Both the position numbers and the translations under genes were made by a program. Source: Spongiibacteraceae bacterium UBA5047 (GTDB lineage Bacteria; Pseudomonadota; Gammaproteobacteria; Pseudomonadales; Spongiibacteraceae). Taken from it: a stretch of DNA of 9,930 bases. Below, in pieces: positions 1 to 7,724 of the stretch (positions within the stretch are counted from its first letter, which is position 1; every line of letters starts with the position of its first letter). Location of the stretch: NCBI GenBank assembly GCA_002415025.1, contig DIBR01000029.1:1-9930 (forward strand), given 5' to 3'. The notes below the pieces were generated by a model, which was not told the origin of the DNA, made no database searches, and worked only from the letters and a program-made list of their open reading frames with translations.

Positions 1-89
1 TCTGCGCTTCTCGGCGCCTACAAAGGGGGGCGGGGGCACATCTCTATTTTCACGGCACTACTGCAGGGAGCCTTTGAGGCCACATCAGC

Positions 90-117
90 AAAAAAGGACT
101 CCCCGAGGAGAGCCCTT
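90..117 (-). terminator. Rho-independent terminator after the M16C peptidase gene
   Basis: Read on the minus strand, bases 117 to 96 form a hairpin of about 10 pairs: AAGGGCTC pairs with GAGTCCTT-type sequence, including two G-U pairs, and the loop is CTCG. It is followed directly by six T residues (95-90, seen as six A on the plus strand). Stem, short loop and T-run are the standard layout of an intrinsic terminator. It lies about 62 bases beyond the stop codon of the peptidase gene and points the right way to end that transcript. No T-run follows the hairpin in the plus direction, so it should work on one strand only. Confidence 0.85.
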
Positions 118-179
118 GGGTGTATCTGCCACACTTTAAACTAATAGCTAGCCGACAGCGGGGCCTTTCTTTTGGACGA

Positions 180-3113
180 TCAGACTTGACGCAAATTCAA
201 AGACAGTTTGTCGTATGCAGCTTTGTCCCGGTCGAAGGCTGTTTGGCTGGTGATAACAGCAACGCTGGCCTGCTCAGGTTGCAGGTAGTGCTGCGCCACA
301 CGTTTAAGGTCAGCGATGCCAACCTTCAGCAAGCGCTCGCGGAATTCATCGCGCAGCGCTTTGCTGCGTCTGAATAGCCGGTTCTGAAAGTCGCGCTTGG
401 CTTCGCCGGCGGGCGAGCCGGGTTTGTCCAGGCTGCCTATTACTCCAAGAATCGCTTGTTCGAGCTGCTCGTCGCTGTGTTGGGCAGACTGGAGCCACTG
501 CAGTGACTGGTCGAAATCGTCAAGGGTTGCCAATGAGCGCGGGTCGCGATACGAGTAAAAGCGGAAGGCCGCTATATTGGAATCCTGGGAGGCGCCACCG
601 CCATAAGCACCACCTTGCTCGCGAATACTGCGATGCAAAAAGCCATTGCGTAAAAAACCGCCCAGCACGGTCAGCGCTGCGGCGTCGGGGTGAGCCATCG
701 GCACGGTTGCGTAGGCCTTCGCGCAGAAGTTGACTTCAGTGGCGGTTACCCAGCACTCGCGCACCGGTTCGCGGATTGACGGCAGCGAAAATTCGGTGTG
801 CGGGGTGTTTGGCGTGTCGTGCCAGATCTGTTCGTTGGCCTCGCAAATAGCCTGAAATGCATCTTCCTCGGCAATGACCAGGAGCTGTTTTTCGCTGGCC
901 TGAAAATATCTGTGCAATTGAGCGAGACTGTCGGCATAGCTCTCTATGCCGCCGGTTTCTTTGCTGGCATCGTGGCGCGCCTTTAATGTGCTAATACCTG
1001 CAAGCCCTGATAGCTCGTGGGCAAGCCGGGCGACCGGGCTCATGCCGCTGCTCGCCGCCTGCATGGCCAGCATATGGCCGTTGCCGGTAATGCTGTTCTC
1101 GGCTGACGCGCGCTGCTGCGCGAGTAGTTCGCGCAAGCGGTCGTGTTCATCAAAACGCGCCTGGGTGAGCGTGTCGCGAATCAGTTCTGATTGCTCTCGG
1201 TGAAAGCGGCTCAGCGCCTTGCTGCTGATAAAGGCGTAGGCCGAGGCCTCCTGCTCGTTGTCGGCGGCGCCACGAAAACTGTTAAAGGCGTTGATGGAAC
1301 CGCATACAGCAGCCTGCCTGTCTTGTGTTTGCAGGTAGTTGCTGCTGCCCAAACCAACCTCGGTCAACATGGAGGTGTAGTAGGGCACCAGTTGCGCCAG
1401 CTCACCCGGCAACTGCGGCATGTGCATCACCAGTTGCTGATACACCAGCCCGTTGGTTCCCCGGCTATACCAGGTGGCCGGCAGCGCGGCCGACTGCAGT
1501 GACTGGCTGGGAATATCGGGCAGGCTATCCGGAATATCGTCAAGCCCGACCTTGGGTAGTATGGATTCATCCTCGACGGATTGCTGCCGATCGTTGAGTG
1601 CTTGCGCTTGAGTGATGATCGCCTGCTTTTGCTCATCTGTCAGGCCGGACTGGATGGCCTGTAGCCGCGCTTTTTCTGCTGCGAGCTTCTGCTCGCTGAG
1701 CTTGCCGTCCGGTGCCATATGGAGCGTGAGGCGATGTGGGTTGTCGAGTAGCAGGCGGCGGGCGAGCTGTTTTATGTAGTCCGGGTCGCCAATCTTGTCG
1801 CGCACGGCTGCAATCGCCGGTTCCATATCAAGCAGGGCGATGGGGTCGCCCCGGTGGGTTGCGCTCCCGAGGGCGGTCAGCAACAGCTGCAAGCCATAAG
1901 GGTAGCTGTCACCGGAGATTTCACGCTGCGTCAGTTCCAGTTGGTTGAGCATGGCTTCGAGCTGTTCAAAAGCCACTCCTTCATCGGCGACTTTGCCAAT
2001 GGTGTCGAGAATCAATTGTTCGACCTCGGCAATACTATCCCCGGAGCAGCCCTCCAGCCCGCAAACAAATACCAGCTCCTTCATGGAGTCTTCAAGGCCG
2101 CACAGGGGCGAGGGCGAATTGCCGAGGCTGCTCGTTTCCAGCGCTTGCTGCAGGGGAGAGGCGCTGTTGTCGAGTAAGACGTTGGTCAGTAATTGTGCTT
2201 CGAGTACGTTTTCCAGCCGGGTCGTGCTACCGAGCAGCCAGCCAAGAACGACGTGGTGCTTGTTGTCGGCGTCTGCGTCGCTAAAAGGGTAGTACTCCGT
2301 GGCGGCAACCGGGCGGTCAAAGCGCTGCTCGTCACCCACTGCAATCGTCTTGCCCGGCGCATCAAAGCGCGAGAGGGCCAGCGATTCGAATTGCTGCTGG
2401 TGTTCGCTGGCGGGAATGTCGCCAAAAGTCATGAATATGGCATTGCCGGGGTGGTAATGGCTGCGATAGAAGGCGAGCAGCTCGTCGTAGCTGAGGTCGG
2501 GTATGTGCTCCGGTTCACCGCCGCTATTGTGGTGATAGGTGGTTGTGGGAAACAGGTGTTTGCAAACTGCCTGCCACAATTGGCTGGGTACCGAGCTCAT
2601 GGCGCCCTTCATTTCGTTAAATACAACGCCCTTGAACTGGAGTTCACTCTCGGGGTTGTCCGGCTCGGCAAACTCAAGCCTGTGGCCTTCCTGGGCAAAA
2701 TCCAGCGGATCAAGACGAGAGAAAAACACGGCGTCGAGGTAGACCTCCAGCAAATTTTGGAAGTCTTTTCGGTTCTGGCTGGCGAAGGGGTAGGCGGTCC
2801 AGTCCGAGCTGGTAAAGGCATTCATAAAGGTATTCAGTGAACGCCGAATCATCATAAAAAACGGATCGCGTACCGGATAACGCTCGCTGCCGCACAGGGC
2901 TGTGTGCTCGAGAATGTGGGCCACGCCGGTGGAGTCTTCGGGCACGGTACGCAGGGCCACCATAAACACATTTTCGGGATTGTCGGCCGCCAGATGGTAG
3001 TGAACGGCACCTGTCTGTTTGTGCTCGTACTCCTCCATATCCAGATTTAACGAGGCGATAGAGTGTTTGCGTAACAGGCGAAAAGCGGGGTGTGTTTGCG
3101 CGGCGGCTTGCAT
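180..3113 (-). CDS. M16C insulinase-family zinc metallopeptidase (presequence protease PreP-like)
   Basis: The 977-residue product matches the usual length of M16C presequence proteases, which form a closing chamber and degrade short unfolded peptides. The inverted zinc motif is HILEH (H66, E69, H70). The distal glutamate ligand is very likely E167 in GVVFNEMKG. The segment CGSERYPVRDPFFMM (residues 74-88) is typical of the subfamily. The C-terminal half carries the Arg/Tyr pair of M16 enzymes in IREQGGAYGG (R831, Y837), so all catalytic parts are present. No signal peptide is visible, so the protein is probably cytosolic, where a role in clearing signal peptides or other small peptides is plausible but inferred. 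The ATG at 3113 has a GGAG 12 bases upstream, which is rather far. The gene lies 84 bases downstream of the cyclotransferase gene on the same strand and ends before a strong terminator. Confidence 0.97.
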   Translation of the reverse strand: MQAAAQTHPAFRLLRKHSIASLNLDMEEYEHKQTGAVHYHLAADNPENVFMVALRTVPEDSTGVAHILEHTALCGSERYPVRDPFFMMIRRSLNTFMNAFTSSDWTAYPFASQNRKDFQNLLEVYLDAVFFSRLDPLDFAQEGHRLEFAEPDNPESELQFKGVVFNEMKGAMSSVPSQLWQAVCKHLFPTTTYHHNSGGEPEHIPDLSYDELLAFYRSHYHPGNAIFMTFGDIPASEHQQQFESLALSRFDAPGKTIAVGDEQRFDRPVAATEYYPFSDADADNKHHVVLGWLLGSTTRLENVLEAQLLTNVLLDNSASPLQQALETSSLGNSPSPLCGLEDSMKELVFVCGLEGCSGDSIAEVEQLILDTIGKVADEGVAFEQLEAMLNQLELTQREISGDSYPYGLQLLLTALGSATHRGDPIALLDMEPAIAAVRDKIGDPDYIKQLARRLLLDNPHRLTLHMAPDGKLSEQKLAAEKARLQAIQSGLTDEQKQAIITQAQALNDRQQSVEDESILPKVGLDDIPDSLPDIPSQSLQSAALPATWYSRGTNGLVYQQLVMHMPQLPGELAQLVPYYTSMLTEVGLGSSNYLQTQDRQAAVCGSINAFNSFRGAADNEQEASAYAFISSKALSRFHREQSELIRDTLTQARFDEHDRLRELLAQQRASAENSITGNGHMLAMQAASSGMSPVARLAHELSGLAGISTLKARHDASKETGGIESYADSLAQLHRYFQASEKQLLVIAEEDAFQAICEANEQIWHDTPNTPHTEFSLPSIREPVRECWVTATEVNFCAKAYATVPMAHPDAAALTVLGGFLRNGFLHRSIREQGGAYGGGASQDSNIAAFRFYSYRDPRSLATLDDFDQSLQWLQSAQHSDEQLEQAILGVIGSLDKPGSPAGEAKRDFQNRLFRRSKALRDEFRERLLKVGIADLKRVAQHYLQPEQASVAVITSQTAFDRDKAAYDKLSLNLRQV

Positions 3114-3164
3114 CAGGCGGGGTGTCTCCAGGAAAAGCGAATCAGGTCAAATTGAGTGCGACAG

Positions 3165-3170
3165 CTTATA
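3165..3170 (-). promoter_or_regulatory. Possible -10 element (TATAAG) for the M16C peptidase gene
   Basis: In the 84-base gap upstream of the peptidase gene the minus strand reads TATAAG, matching five of six positions of the sigma-70 -10 consensus. It would give a leader of about 45 bases. No good -35 hexamer lies at the right spacing (the best is TTCGCC-like). A nearby TTGACC (3145-3150) looks like a -35 box but has no matching -10 downstream. The peptidase may therefore have its own weak promoter or be read through from the cyclotransferase gene. Confidence 0.25.
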
Positions 3171-3197
3171 AGAAATTGCTGCCGCTGGCGAACGGCG

Positions 3198-3986
3198 TCA
3201 GGGCGTAGTGTTGCCGGTAGCCGGGAGTTTCAGGCGGAGCCGGTAGAGGCGGGGCCAGTACTTGCCGGTCACAAGCCAGGTGTCACTATTCGGGTCGTAA
3301 GCAATGCCGTTAAGCACGTCGGTCCCCTTGCCCCGCATTGCCCGGGGGAAAAGCTGCCTCAGATCGAAAACCTTCAGCACATTGCCACTGGCAGCGTCTA
3401 TTGCCAGAAGCCGGTCACTTTGCCAATGATTGGCAAGAATCAGGCCGTTGTGCCATTCCAGTTCGTTGAGGTTTTTAACCGGCTTGCCGCGATAGCGCAC
3501 AGGAATGCGACGCTTTTCGCTAAAGGTGTCGGGGTCGATAACGCGCAGTTCGTCACTGCCATCGCTCATATACAACTCGGTGTCACTGTGGGTGAGCCCC
3601 CAGCCCTCACCGGAGTAGTTAAAACGGCCAATTTGTTCGAGGGTGTCCGGGTCAAATACCAGCGCCTCTCCCTTGCGCCAGGTGAGGAGAAACAGGCGAT
3701 CCTGAAATACGGTTAAGCCTTCGGCAAAAACATCATCTGCCAGAAGCTTTTTCTTAAGTACCTTATCGGTATCGCCGGCCACAACGAAGGAGCGGCCGTA
3801 CAACCCGCTACTTTCATACAAGCGGCCTTTGTACAGCTCCAGACCCTGAGTAAAGCCCTGGCTATAGTGGGGGTAGCTGGTCACAACTTCATAGTCGCGA
3901 GCATGGAGAGCAGGCGAGCGTAGTCCGAGGCATATAACGGCGCCGGACAGCAACAGCATTTGCAAAAATGTCGGGAACGATTTCAC
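3198..3986 (-). CDS. Secreted glutaminyl-peptide cyclotransferase, plant-type beta-propeller family
   Basis: This family converts N-terminal glutamine of peptides or proteins to pyroglutamate, releasing ammonia. The 262-residue product has the family signature FTQGLELYKGRLYESSGLYG (residues 45-64). By comparison with papaya glutaminyl cyclase, likely active-site residues are F45, Q47, E58 (catalytic acid), W103, W129, N174 in LNELEW and K242 in GKYWPRLY. All are present, so the enzyme looks intact. Residues 1-29 form a signal peptide: K2, a hydrophobic stretch about 10-22, and likely cleavage after ALHA, predicting export to the periplasm or beyond. The start codon is GTG at 3986. A later ATG (3959) would drop the positively charged N-terminus of the signal, so I prefer GTG, although no clear Shine-Dalgarno precedes it. 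It is the upstream member of a same-strand pair with the M16C peptidase. Confidence 0.93.
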   Translation of the reverse strand: MKSFPTFLQMLLLSGAVICLGLRSPALHARDYEVVTSYPHYSQGFTQGLELYKGRLYESSGLYGRSFVVAGDTDKVLKKKLLADDVFAEGLTVFQDRLFLLTWRKGEALVFDPDTLEQIGRFNYSGEGWGLTHSDTELYMSDGSDELRVIDPDTFSEKRRIPVRYRGKPVKNLNELEWHNGLILANHWQSDRLLAIDAASGNVLKVFDLRQLFPRAMRGKGTDVLNGIAYDPNSDTWLVTGKYWPRLYRLRLKLPATGNTTP

Positions 3987-4208
3987 ACGGTTAATACGTT
4001 GTGGTTGAACAGCCGATTGTGGGTTGAATGACGCGATGGTGCAAGCGAGGGACCTTCTGCAATTTGCTGTCGCTCATTGGCGGCGGTAGACATAAAGAAG
4101 GGGGATTCTGGCTATTCGTTCAAAGCTAAACTGCGATGGGCTTCCTTGTTTATCCGGCGCCGCTGCGATTTGATGAGCACAGTGCAATGCAGATTCGCGG
4201 GGGTGACA
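3987..4208. other. Divergent intergenic region between cyclotransferase and Sxy-domain genes
   Basis: This 222-base spacer must hold the promoters of two divergent genes. I find no convincing -35/-10 pair on either strand. Two copies of GGTTGAA, 19 bases apart (4003-4009 and 4022-4028), are the only repeat close to the cyclotransferase start, and they may be chance. Frames that run into this region from the plus-strand gene (possible starts at 4077 or 4173) do not resemble the Sxy family, so I treat the sequence as non-coding. Confidence 0.4.
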
Positions 4209-4547
4209 ATGCTGCAACAATTTGCTGATCGTGTCGTCGATAAAATGGCTGATTTTGGTCCCGTTCAACAGCGCAAAATGTTCGGCGGTTCCGGCCTTTT
4301 CTACCGGAATATCATGTTTGCCATTGCGGTAAATGATCAACTCTACTTCAAGGCCGATGCAGAAACACGGCGACTGTTTGAAACGCGCGGACTGGAACGA
4401 TTTTCATATCAGCAACAGGGGCAAACCTTCTTTCTGGATTTTTATCACGCGCCCGCTGAGGTGTTTAGTGATAGCGCTGTCATGACGCACTGGGTTCGAC
4501 AGGCTCTGGCCTCGGCTGAACGTGCCCATCAGGCGCACGCCGCCTGA
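4209..4547 (+). CDS. TfoX/Sxy N-terminal-domain protein
   Basis: The 112-residue protein is a single Sxy N-terminal domain. The diagnostic part is GPVQQRKMFGGSGLFYRNIMFAIAVNDQLYFKAD, near residues 16-49, with the conserved R-x-M-F-G-G core. E. coli Sxy, which helps CRP activate competence genes, is about twice as long and has a second C-terminal domain that is absent here. Stand-alone N-terminal domains are common in Proteobacteria and their role is largely unknown, so a competence function should not be assumed. I chose the ATG at 4209 because the family begins within a few residues of FADRVVDKM, and GGGGGTG (4199-4205) could serve as ribosome binding site. Longer in-frame starts exist at 4077 and 4173, and a GTG at 4203. 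This is the only plus-strand gene in the window, converging on the efflux pump gene with a 17-base gap. Confidence 0.9.
   Translation: MLQQFADRVVDKMADFGPVQQRKMFGGSGLFYRNIMFAIAVNDQLYFKADAETRRLFETRGLERFSYQQQGQTFFLDFYHAPAEVFSDSAVMTHWVRQALASAERAHQAHAA
4529..4547. other. GC-rich inverted repeat at a convergent gene junction
   Basis: TCAGGCG (4529-4535) and CGCCTGA (4541-4547) form a 7-bp perfect stem with a 5-base loop. The stem includes the TGA stop of the Sxy-domain gene. A second small hairpin, CGGT-CAC-ACCG, follows at 4554-4564 just before the pump stop codon. The position between two converging genes suits a bidirectional terminator or mRNA end-protecting structure, but neither strand has a T-run, so intrinsic termination is not supported by the usual rule. 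Part of the symmetry may come from codon use. Confidence 0.3.
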
Positions 4548-4564
4548 ACGGCGCGGTCACACCG

Positions 4565-7500
4565 TCAGGTTGTTAGTTCGTCTACGCGGTTTTCATCGGC
4601 CAGACGCTGGCGCTCCTTTGCGCTAACCAGCGTTAGCCAGTCTTCCTGAATCAGGTACATTGCCGGGACCAGAAACAGGTTCACGAATGTGGCCAGTAGA
4701 ACACCAAAGGCCAGCGAGGTGGCAAGCGGGACGAACATAAAGGTTGAGAGGTCGTGATTGGCGATCAGCGGCATCAAGCCGACAAAGGTGGTCAGGCTGG
4801 TCAGCACGATGGGGCGAAATCGCACTACACCGGCCTCAACGGCTGCAGTGAATACATCGACATCTTCCCGCCGCTGCCGGTTGATATAGTCAACGAGCAC
4901 CAGACCTGAATTCACTACAACGCCGGCCATCGCGACCATTCCCAGGATGGAAAAAATAATAACATCCAAACCGAGAATATAGTGTCCGGCCAGCGAGCCG
5001 ATAAGCCCGAAGGGGATAACGCTCATAATCACGAATGGCTGCAAGTATGACTTGAGCGGAATGGCGAGCAGGCTGTACATCACAAACAGTGCGATAACGG
5101 TATTTCTGAGTAGCCCCTGCAGGGACGATGCACGTTCTTCGGCCTCGCCGGCCAGGGCGAACTCAATGGACGGGTAAGCTTTAAGCAGCTGTGGCATGAC
5201 TTCGCTGTTAACGTGGCCGAGCACTTCTTCGGGGGTCGTGACTGTGCGATCAACATCGGCCTGTACGGACACTATGCGCATTCCATCGACGCGCTGGATG
5301 GTTGAGTAGCCGCGCCCGGTCGTCACTTCCGCAACGCTGTTAAAGGGGACTTCCGCGCCCGATTCGGTGCGAATCATCATATTTTCGACATCGCCGAGTG
5401 AGCGTCTTTCGCTTTCGGGAAACCGTACCATCACCCGCACGTCGTCGGGGCCGCGTTGAATACGCTGCACTTCGCGCCCGTAAAAGGCTTCACGTACCTG
5501 ATTCGCCAGTGCCCGGGTAGTTAGGCCTAGGGTACGCGCCTCGGGCTTGAGGGCCAGCTGGATTTCCAGTTTGCCGGCGCGAAAAGTGTCGGCAATATCA
5601 AATACTCCGGGTAATTCTGCCAGAGACTCCTTTAGAACTGCTGCGCTTTCGCGCAGTTCTTCGGTATTGCTGCCTCGCAGCTGAATATCGAGGGCTTTGC
5701 CAATGGAAAAAGACGAGGCGGTGAAAGCCAGTTCAACGGCACCGGGAATAACACCGCTGAGCTCACGCCAGCGCGCCACGATGGCGTGCGGGTCGAGCTG
5801 GTAGTCGTCGGGGTTCAGGGTTTCAATGGCCAGCTCGGCAAAATGCGCGGCAACCTGATCAGACGCACCGATGGAGCCTTTTACCAATGGAGAGCCAATG
5901 GATGAAATTACGTGCTTGATGCGGCTGGGTTCTTCAGGCGACAGCCCCTCATCCAGTTCGCGCTGGAGTTGGCGGGCGGCGTCCTCTATTTGCTGAACCT
6001 TCTCCTGCATCGTCGCAATATCCGTTCCGGCAGGCATGGTTAATGTTGCATAGAGCCGCTCGCCAACAATATTCGGAAAATACTGGAGAACGAGCCGCCC
6101 GCTGGCGACCAGACTAACGGCCAGCATCAGGCAGGCCAGGCCGAGTGCTACCACCAGGTAACGCCAGCGCAGGGTAAGCTCGAGAAACGGTTTGTAGACA
6201 TTGGAGGCAAATGCCTGCAATTGCCTCGGTAGCCAGGACTCGCGTTGGCCGCGGCCATTGGTCAGTATTCGGCGCGACAAATGCACGGGCAAAATCAATT
6301 GTGATTCGATAACGCTGAAGAACAGTGCAGCGATAACTACCATGCCGATAACCGCAAACCACTGCCCCATGGTGGCGGGAATAAAAATGAAAGGCACGAA
6401 GGCGACCATGCTGGTCAGAACGCCGAATATCACCGGAGTAGATACTTCCTGTGTGCCGGCAATAGCGGCCTCTTTGGGGCCCAGTCCCTTGAGTTGGTGT
6501 GCATATATCCGTTCGGCGACCACTACGGCGTCGTCTACCAGAATGCCTAACACCAGAATAAAGGCGATGATCGACATGGTGGAGATAGCAATATGGGCGA
6601 CCGGAAAAAAGATCAGGCAGCCGGCGAGCGCCACCGGAATGCCTATAGTGACCCAGAAGGCGAGATTGGGTTTTAAAAACAGCGACAGAATCAGCGCAAC
6701 CAGCAGTAAACCGGAGCCGGCGTTGGTGCGCAGCAACAGCAAGCGATCAACCAGATCCTGGGATTCGTCTTTCCATAGAGTCAGTTCAATGCCTTCGGGC
6801 AGGTCGGCCTCGGCCTGGCGCAGATAGTCTTTGACTCTTTCTGCCAGATCGATAACGTCTTCCTTGCCAATGCGTTTGACCTGAATCATGACGGCGGGCT
6901 TGCTGTCAAAGCGTACTTTGAGATCGGTGTCCTCAAAGCCGTCCACAACATTGGCGATGTCGCCGAGTTTAACCACGCTGCCGTCGTCGCGGGTGAGAAC
7001 GATAATTTCCTCGAAATCGCGACTGCTATAAGCCTGGGCTTTTGTGCGCAGCAATACTTCGCCACTGCGGGTTTTGACCGAGCCGCCGGGTAAATCCAGT
7101 GAGCTGCTGCGAATAGCCTGTGCTACGCGTTCAAGGCTTAGCCCATAGCGACGCAGGGTATGCTCGGAAACTTCAATGGACATTTCATAGGGGCGAACAT
7201 AGTTAACCTGTACTTGCGATACGCCGGGCAAGTCGACGATGTCATCGCGCATATGGTAGGCGAGTTCTTTCAGGCTGCGCTCGTCGGCATTGCCCGCGAG
7301 AATGATATGCAGCACATGGGTGAGAATATCTTCCTCTTTGATCTGCGGTTCTTCGGCGTCAACCGGGAAGGAGTCAATGCCGTCGATGCGACTTTTGATG
7401 TCGTCTACCACTTTGCCCTTGTCGACGCCGATTTCCAGCTCAACCCGGGTAATACAAGCGCCTTCTCGCGCTGTGGTGAGAATTTTTTTGATATTGGGGG

Positions 7501-7723
7501 TGCCCTCAATGGCTTCTTCTACCCGAATACAAATCGATTCTTCAATCTCTGCGGGCGAGGCCCCGAGATACGGAACCGTCACGCTGACAATATCGGTGCT
7601 GAGGTTTGGAAACTCTTCGCGATACACAGAAAACAGCGTAAAGGTGCCGGTTATCAGCAGCACCCACATCAACAGGTTGGCGGCAACCGGGTTGTGAACA
7701 AACCAGCGGATCAGGGCGGGCAT
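4565..7723 (-). CDS. RND efflux pump inner-membrane permease, HAE1/AcrB type
   Basis: The 1052-residue protein has the typical length and layout of a proton-driven RND multidrug pump. TM1 is near residues 11-32, followed by a large periplasmic loop. TM2-TM6 lie at about 334-485, TM7 at about 518-542, then a second periplasmic loop. TM8-TM12 lie at about 871-890, 897-918, 921-948, 970-988 and 996-1025. The TM4 proton-relay aspartates are present in GILVDDAVVVAE (D397, D398), and an arginine matching the AcrB TM11 arginine is near 970. The lysine of AcrB TM10 (K940) is replaced by N938 in GVVVNSGLVLVDYIN. The start ATG has GGAG six bases upstream (7730-7733) inside the end of the adaptor gene, with TGA-T-ATG between the two, so translational coupling is likely. 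The substrate cannot be read from sequence; detergents, dyes, antibiotics or lipids are all possible. The partner outer-membrane channel is not in the window. Confidence 0.97.
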   Translation of the reverse strand: MPALIRWFVHNPVAANLLMWVLLITGTFTLFSVYREEFPNLSTDIVSVTVPYLGASPAEIEESICIRVEEAIEGTPNIKKILTTAREGACITRVELEIGVDKGKVVDDIKSRIDGIDSFPVDAEEPQIKEEDILTHVLHIILAGNADERSLKELAYHMRDDIVDLPGVSQVQVNYVRPYEMSIEVSEHTLRRYGLSLERVAQAIRSSSLDLPGGSVKTRSGEVLLRTKAQAYSSRDFEEIIVLTRDDGSVVKLGDIANVVDGFEDTDLKVRFDSKPAVMIQVKRIGKEDVIDLAERVKDYLRQAEADLPEGIELTLWKDESQDLVDRLLLLRTNAGSGLLLVALILSLFLKPNLAFWVTIGIPVALAGCLIFFPVAHIAISTMSIIAFILVLGILVDDAVVVAERIYAHQLKGLGPKEAAIAGTQEVSTPVIFGVLTSMVAFVPFIFIPATMGQWFAVIGMVVIAALFFSVIESQLILPVHLSRRILTNGRGQRESWLPRQLQAFASNVYKPFLELTLRWRYLVVALGLACLMLAVSLVASGRLVLQYFPNIVGERLYATLTMPAGTDIATMQEKVQQIEDAARQLQRELDEGLSPEEPSRIKHVISSIGSPLVKGSIGASDQVAAHFAELAIETLNPDDYQLDPHAIVARWRELSGVIPGAVELAFTASSFSIGKALDIQLRGSNTEELRESAAVLKESLAELPGVFDIADTFRAGKLEIQLALKPEARTLGLTTRALANQVREAFYGREVQRIQRGPDDVRVMVRFPESERRSLGDVENMMIRTESGAEVPFNSVAEVTTGRGYSTIQRVDGMRIVSVQADVDRTVTTPEEVLGHVNSEVMPQLLKAYPSIEFALAGEAEERASSLQGLLRNTVIALFVMYSLLAIPLKSYLQPFVIMSVIPFGLIGSLAGHYILGLDVIIFSILGMVAMAGVVVNSGLVLVDYINRQRREDVDVFTAAVEAGVVRFRPIVLTSLTTFVGLMPLIANHDLSTFMFVPLATSLAFGVLLATFVNLFLVPAMYLIQEDWLTLVSAKERQRLADENRVDELTT

Positions 7724-7724
7724 A

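Noticed and set aside
1..144. Two plus-strand frames stay open from the window edge to about 139-144, which could be the tail of a gene starting outside.
   Set aside because: The stretch is short, the translation is unlike any family I know, and it contains the terminator hairpin of the opposite gene. Open frames of this length in GC-rich sequence are expected by chance.
147..175. A GC-rich stretch followed by CTTTCTTTT on the plus strand, resembling a plus-strand terminator.
   Set aside because: The possible stem is only about three to four pairs with mismatches, and there is no supported plus-strand gene to terminate.
2193..2840. Long plus-strand open frame (215 codons) inside the peptidase gene.
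   Set aside because: It lies wholly antisense to a well-supported M16C gene with intact catalytic motifs, and its translation is low-complexity without recognisable domains.
3171..3197. Possible terminator between the cyclotransferase and peptidase genes (GCCG...CGGC stem, then AATTTCTT).
   Set aside because: The stem has only four pairs with an 8-base loop and the T-run is interrupted, so it is too weak to call.
4077..4208. N-terminal extension of the Sxy-domain protein from an in-frame start at 4077 or 4173.
   Set aside because: The 44 extra residues are basic and unlike the family, and family members begin close to the ATG at 4209, which has a G-rich ribosome site.
4057..4227. A repeated motif, CTGCAATTTGCTG (4057-4069) and CTGCAACAATTTGCTG (4212-4227).
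   Set aside because: The second copy lies inside the coding start of the Sxy-domain gene and the copies differ by a three-base insertion. Chance similarity is more likely than a regulatory pair.
6201..6827. Long plus-strand open frame (208 codons) inside the RND pump gene, and a similar one at 7160-7738.
   Set aside because: Both are antisense shadows of the conserved pump. Their translations show no known domain.
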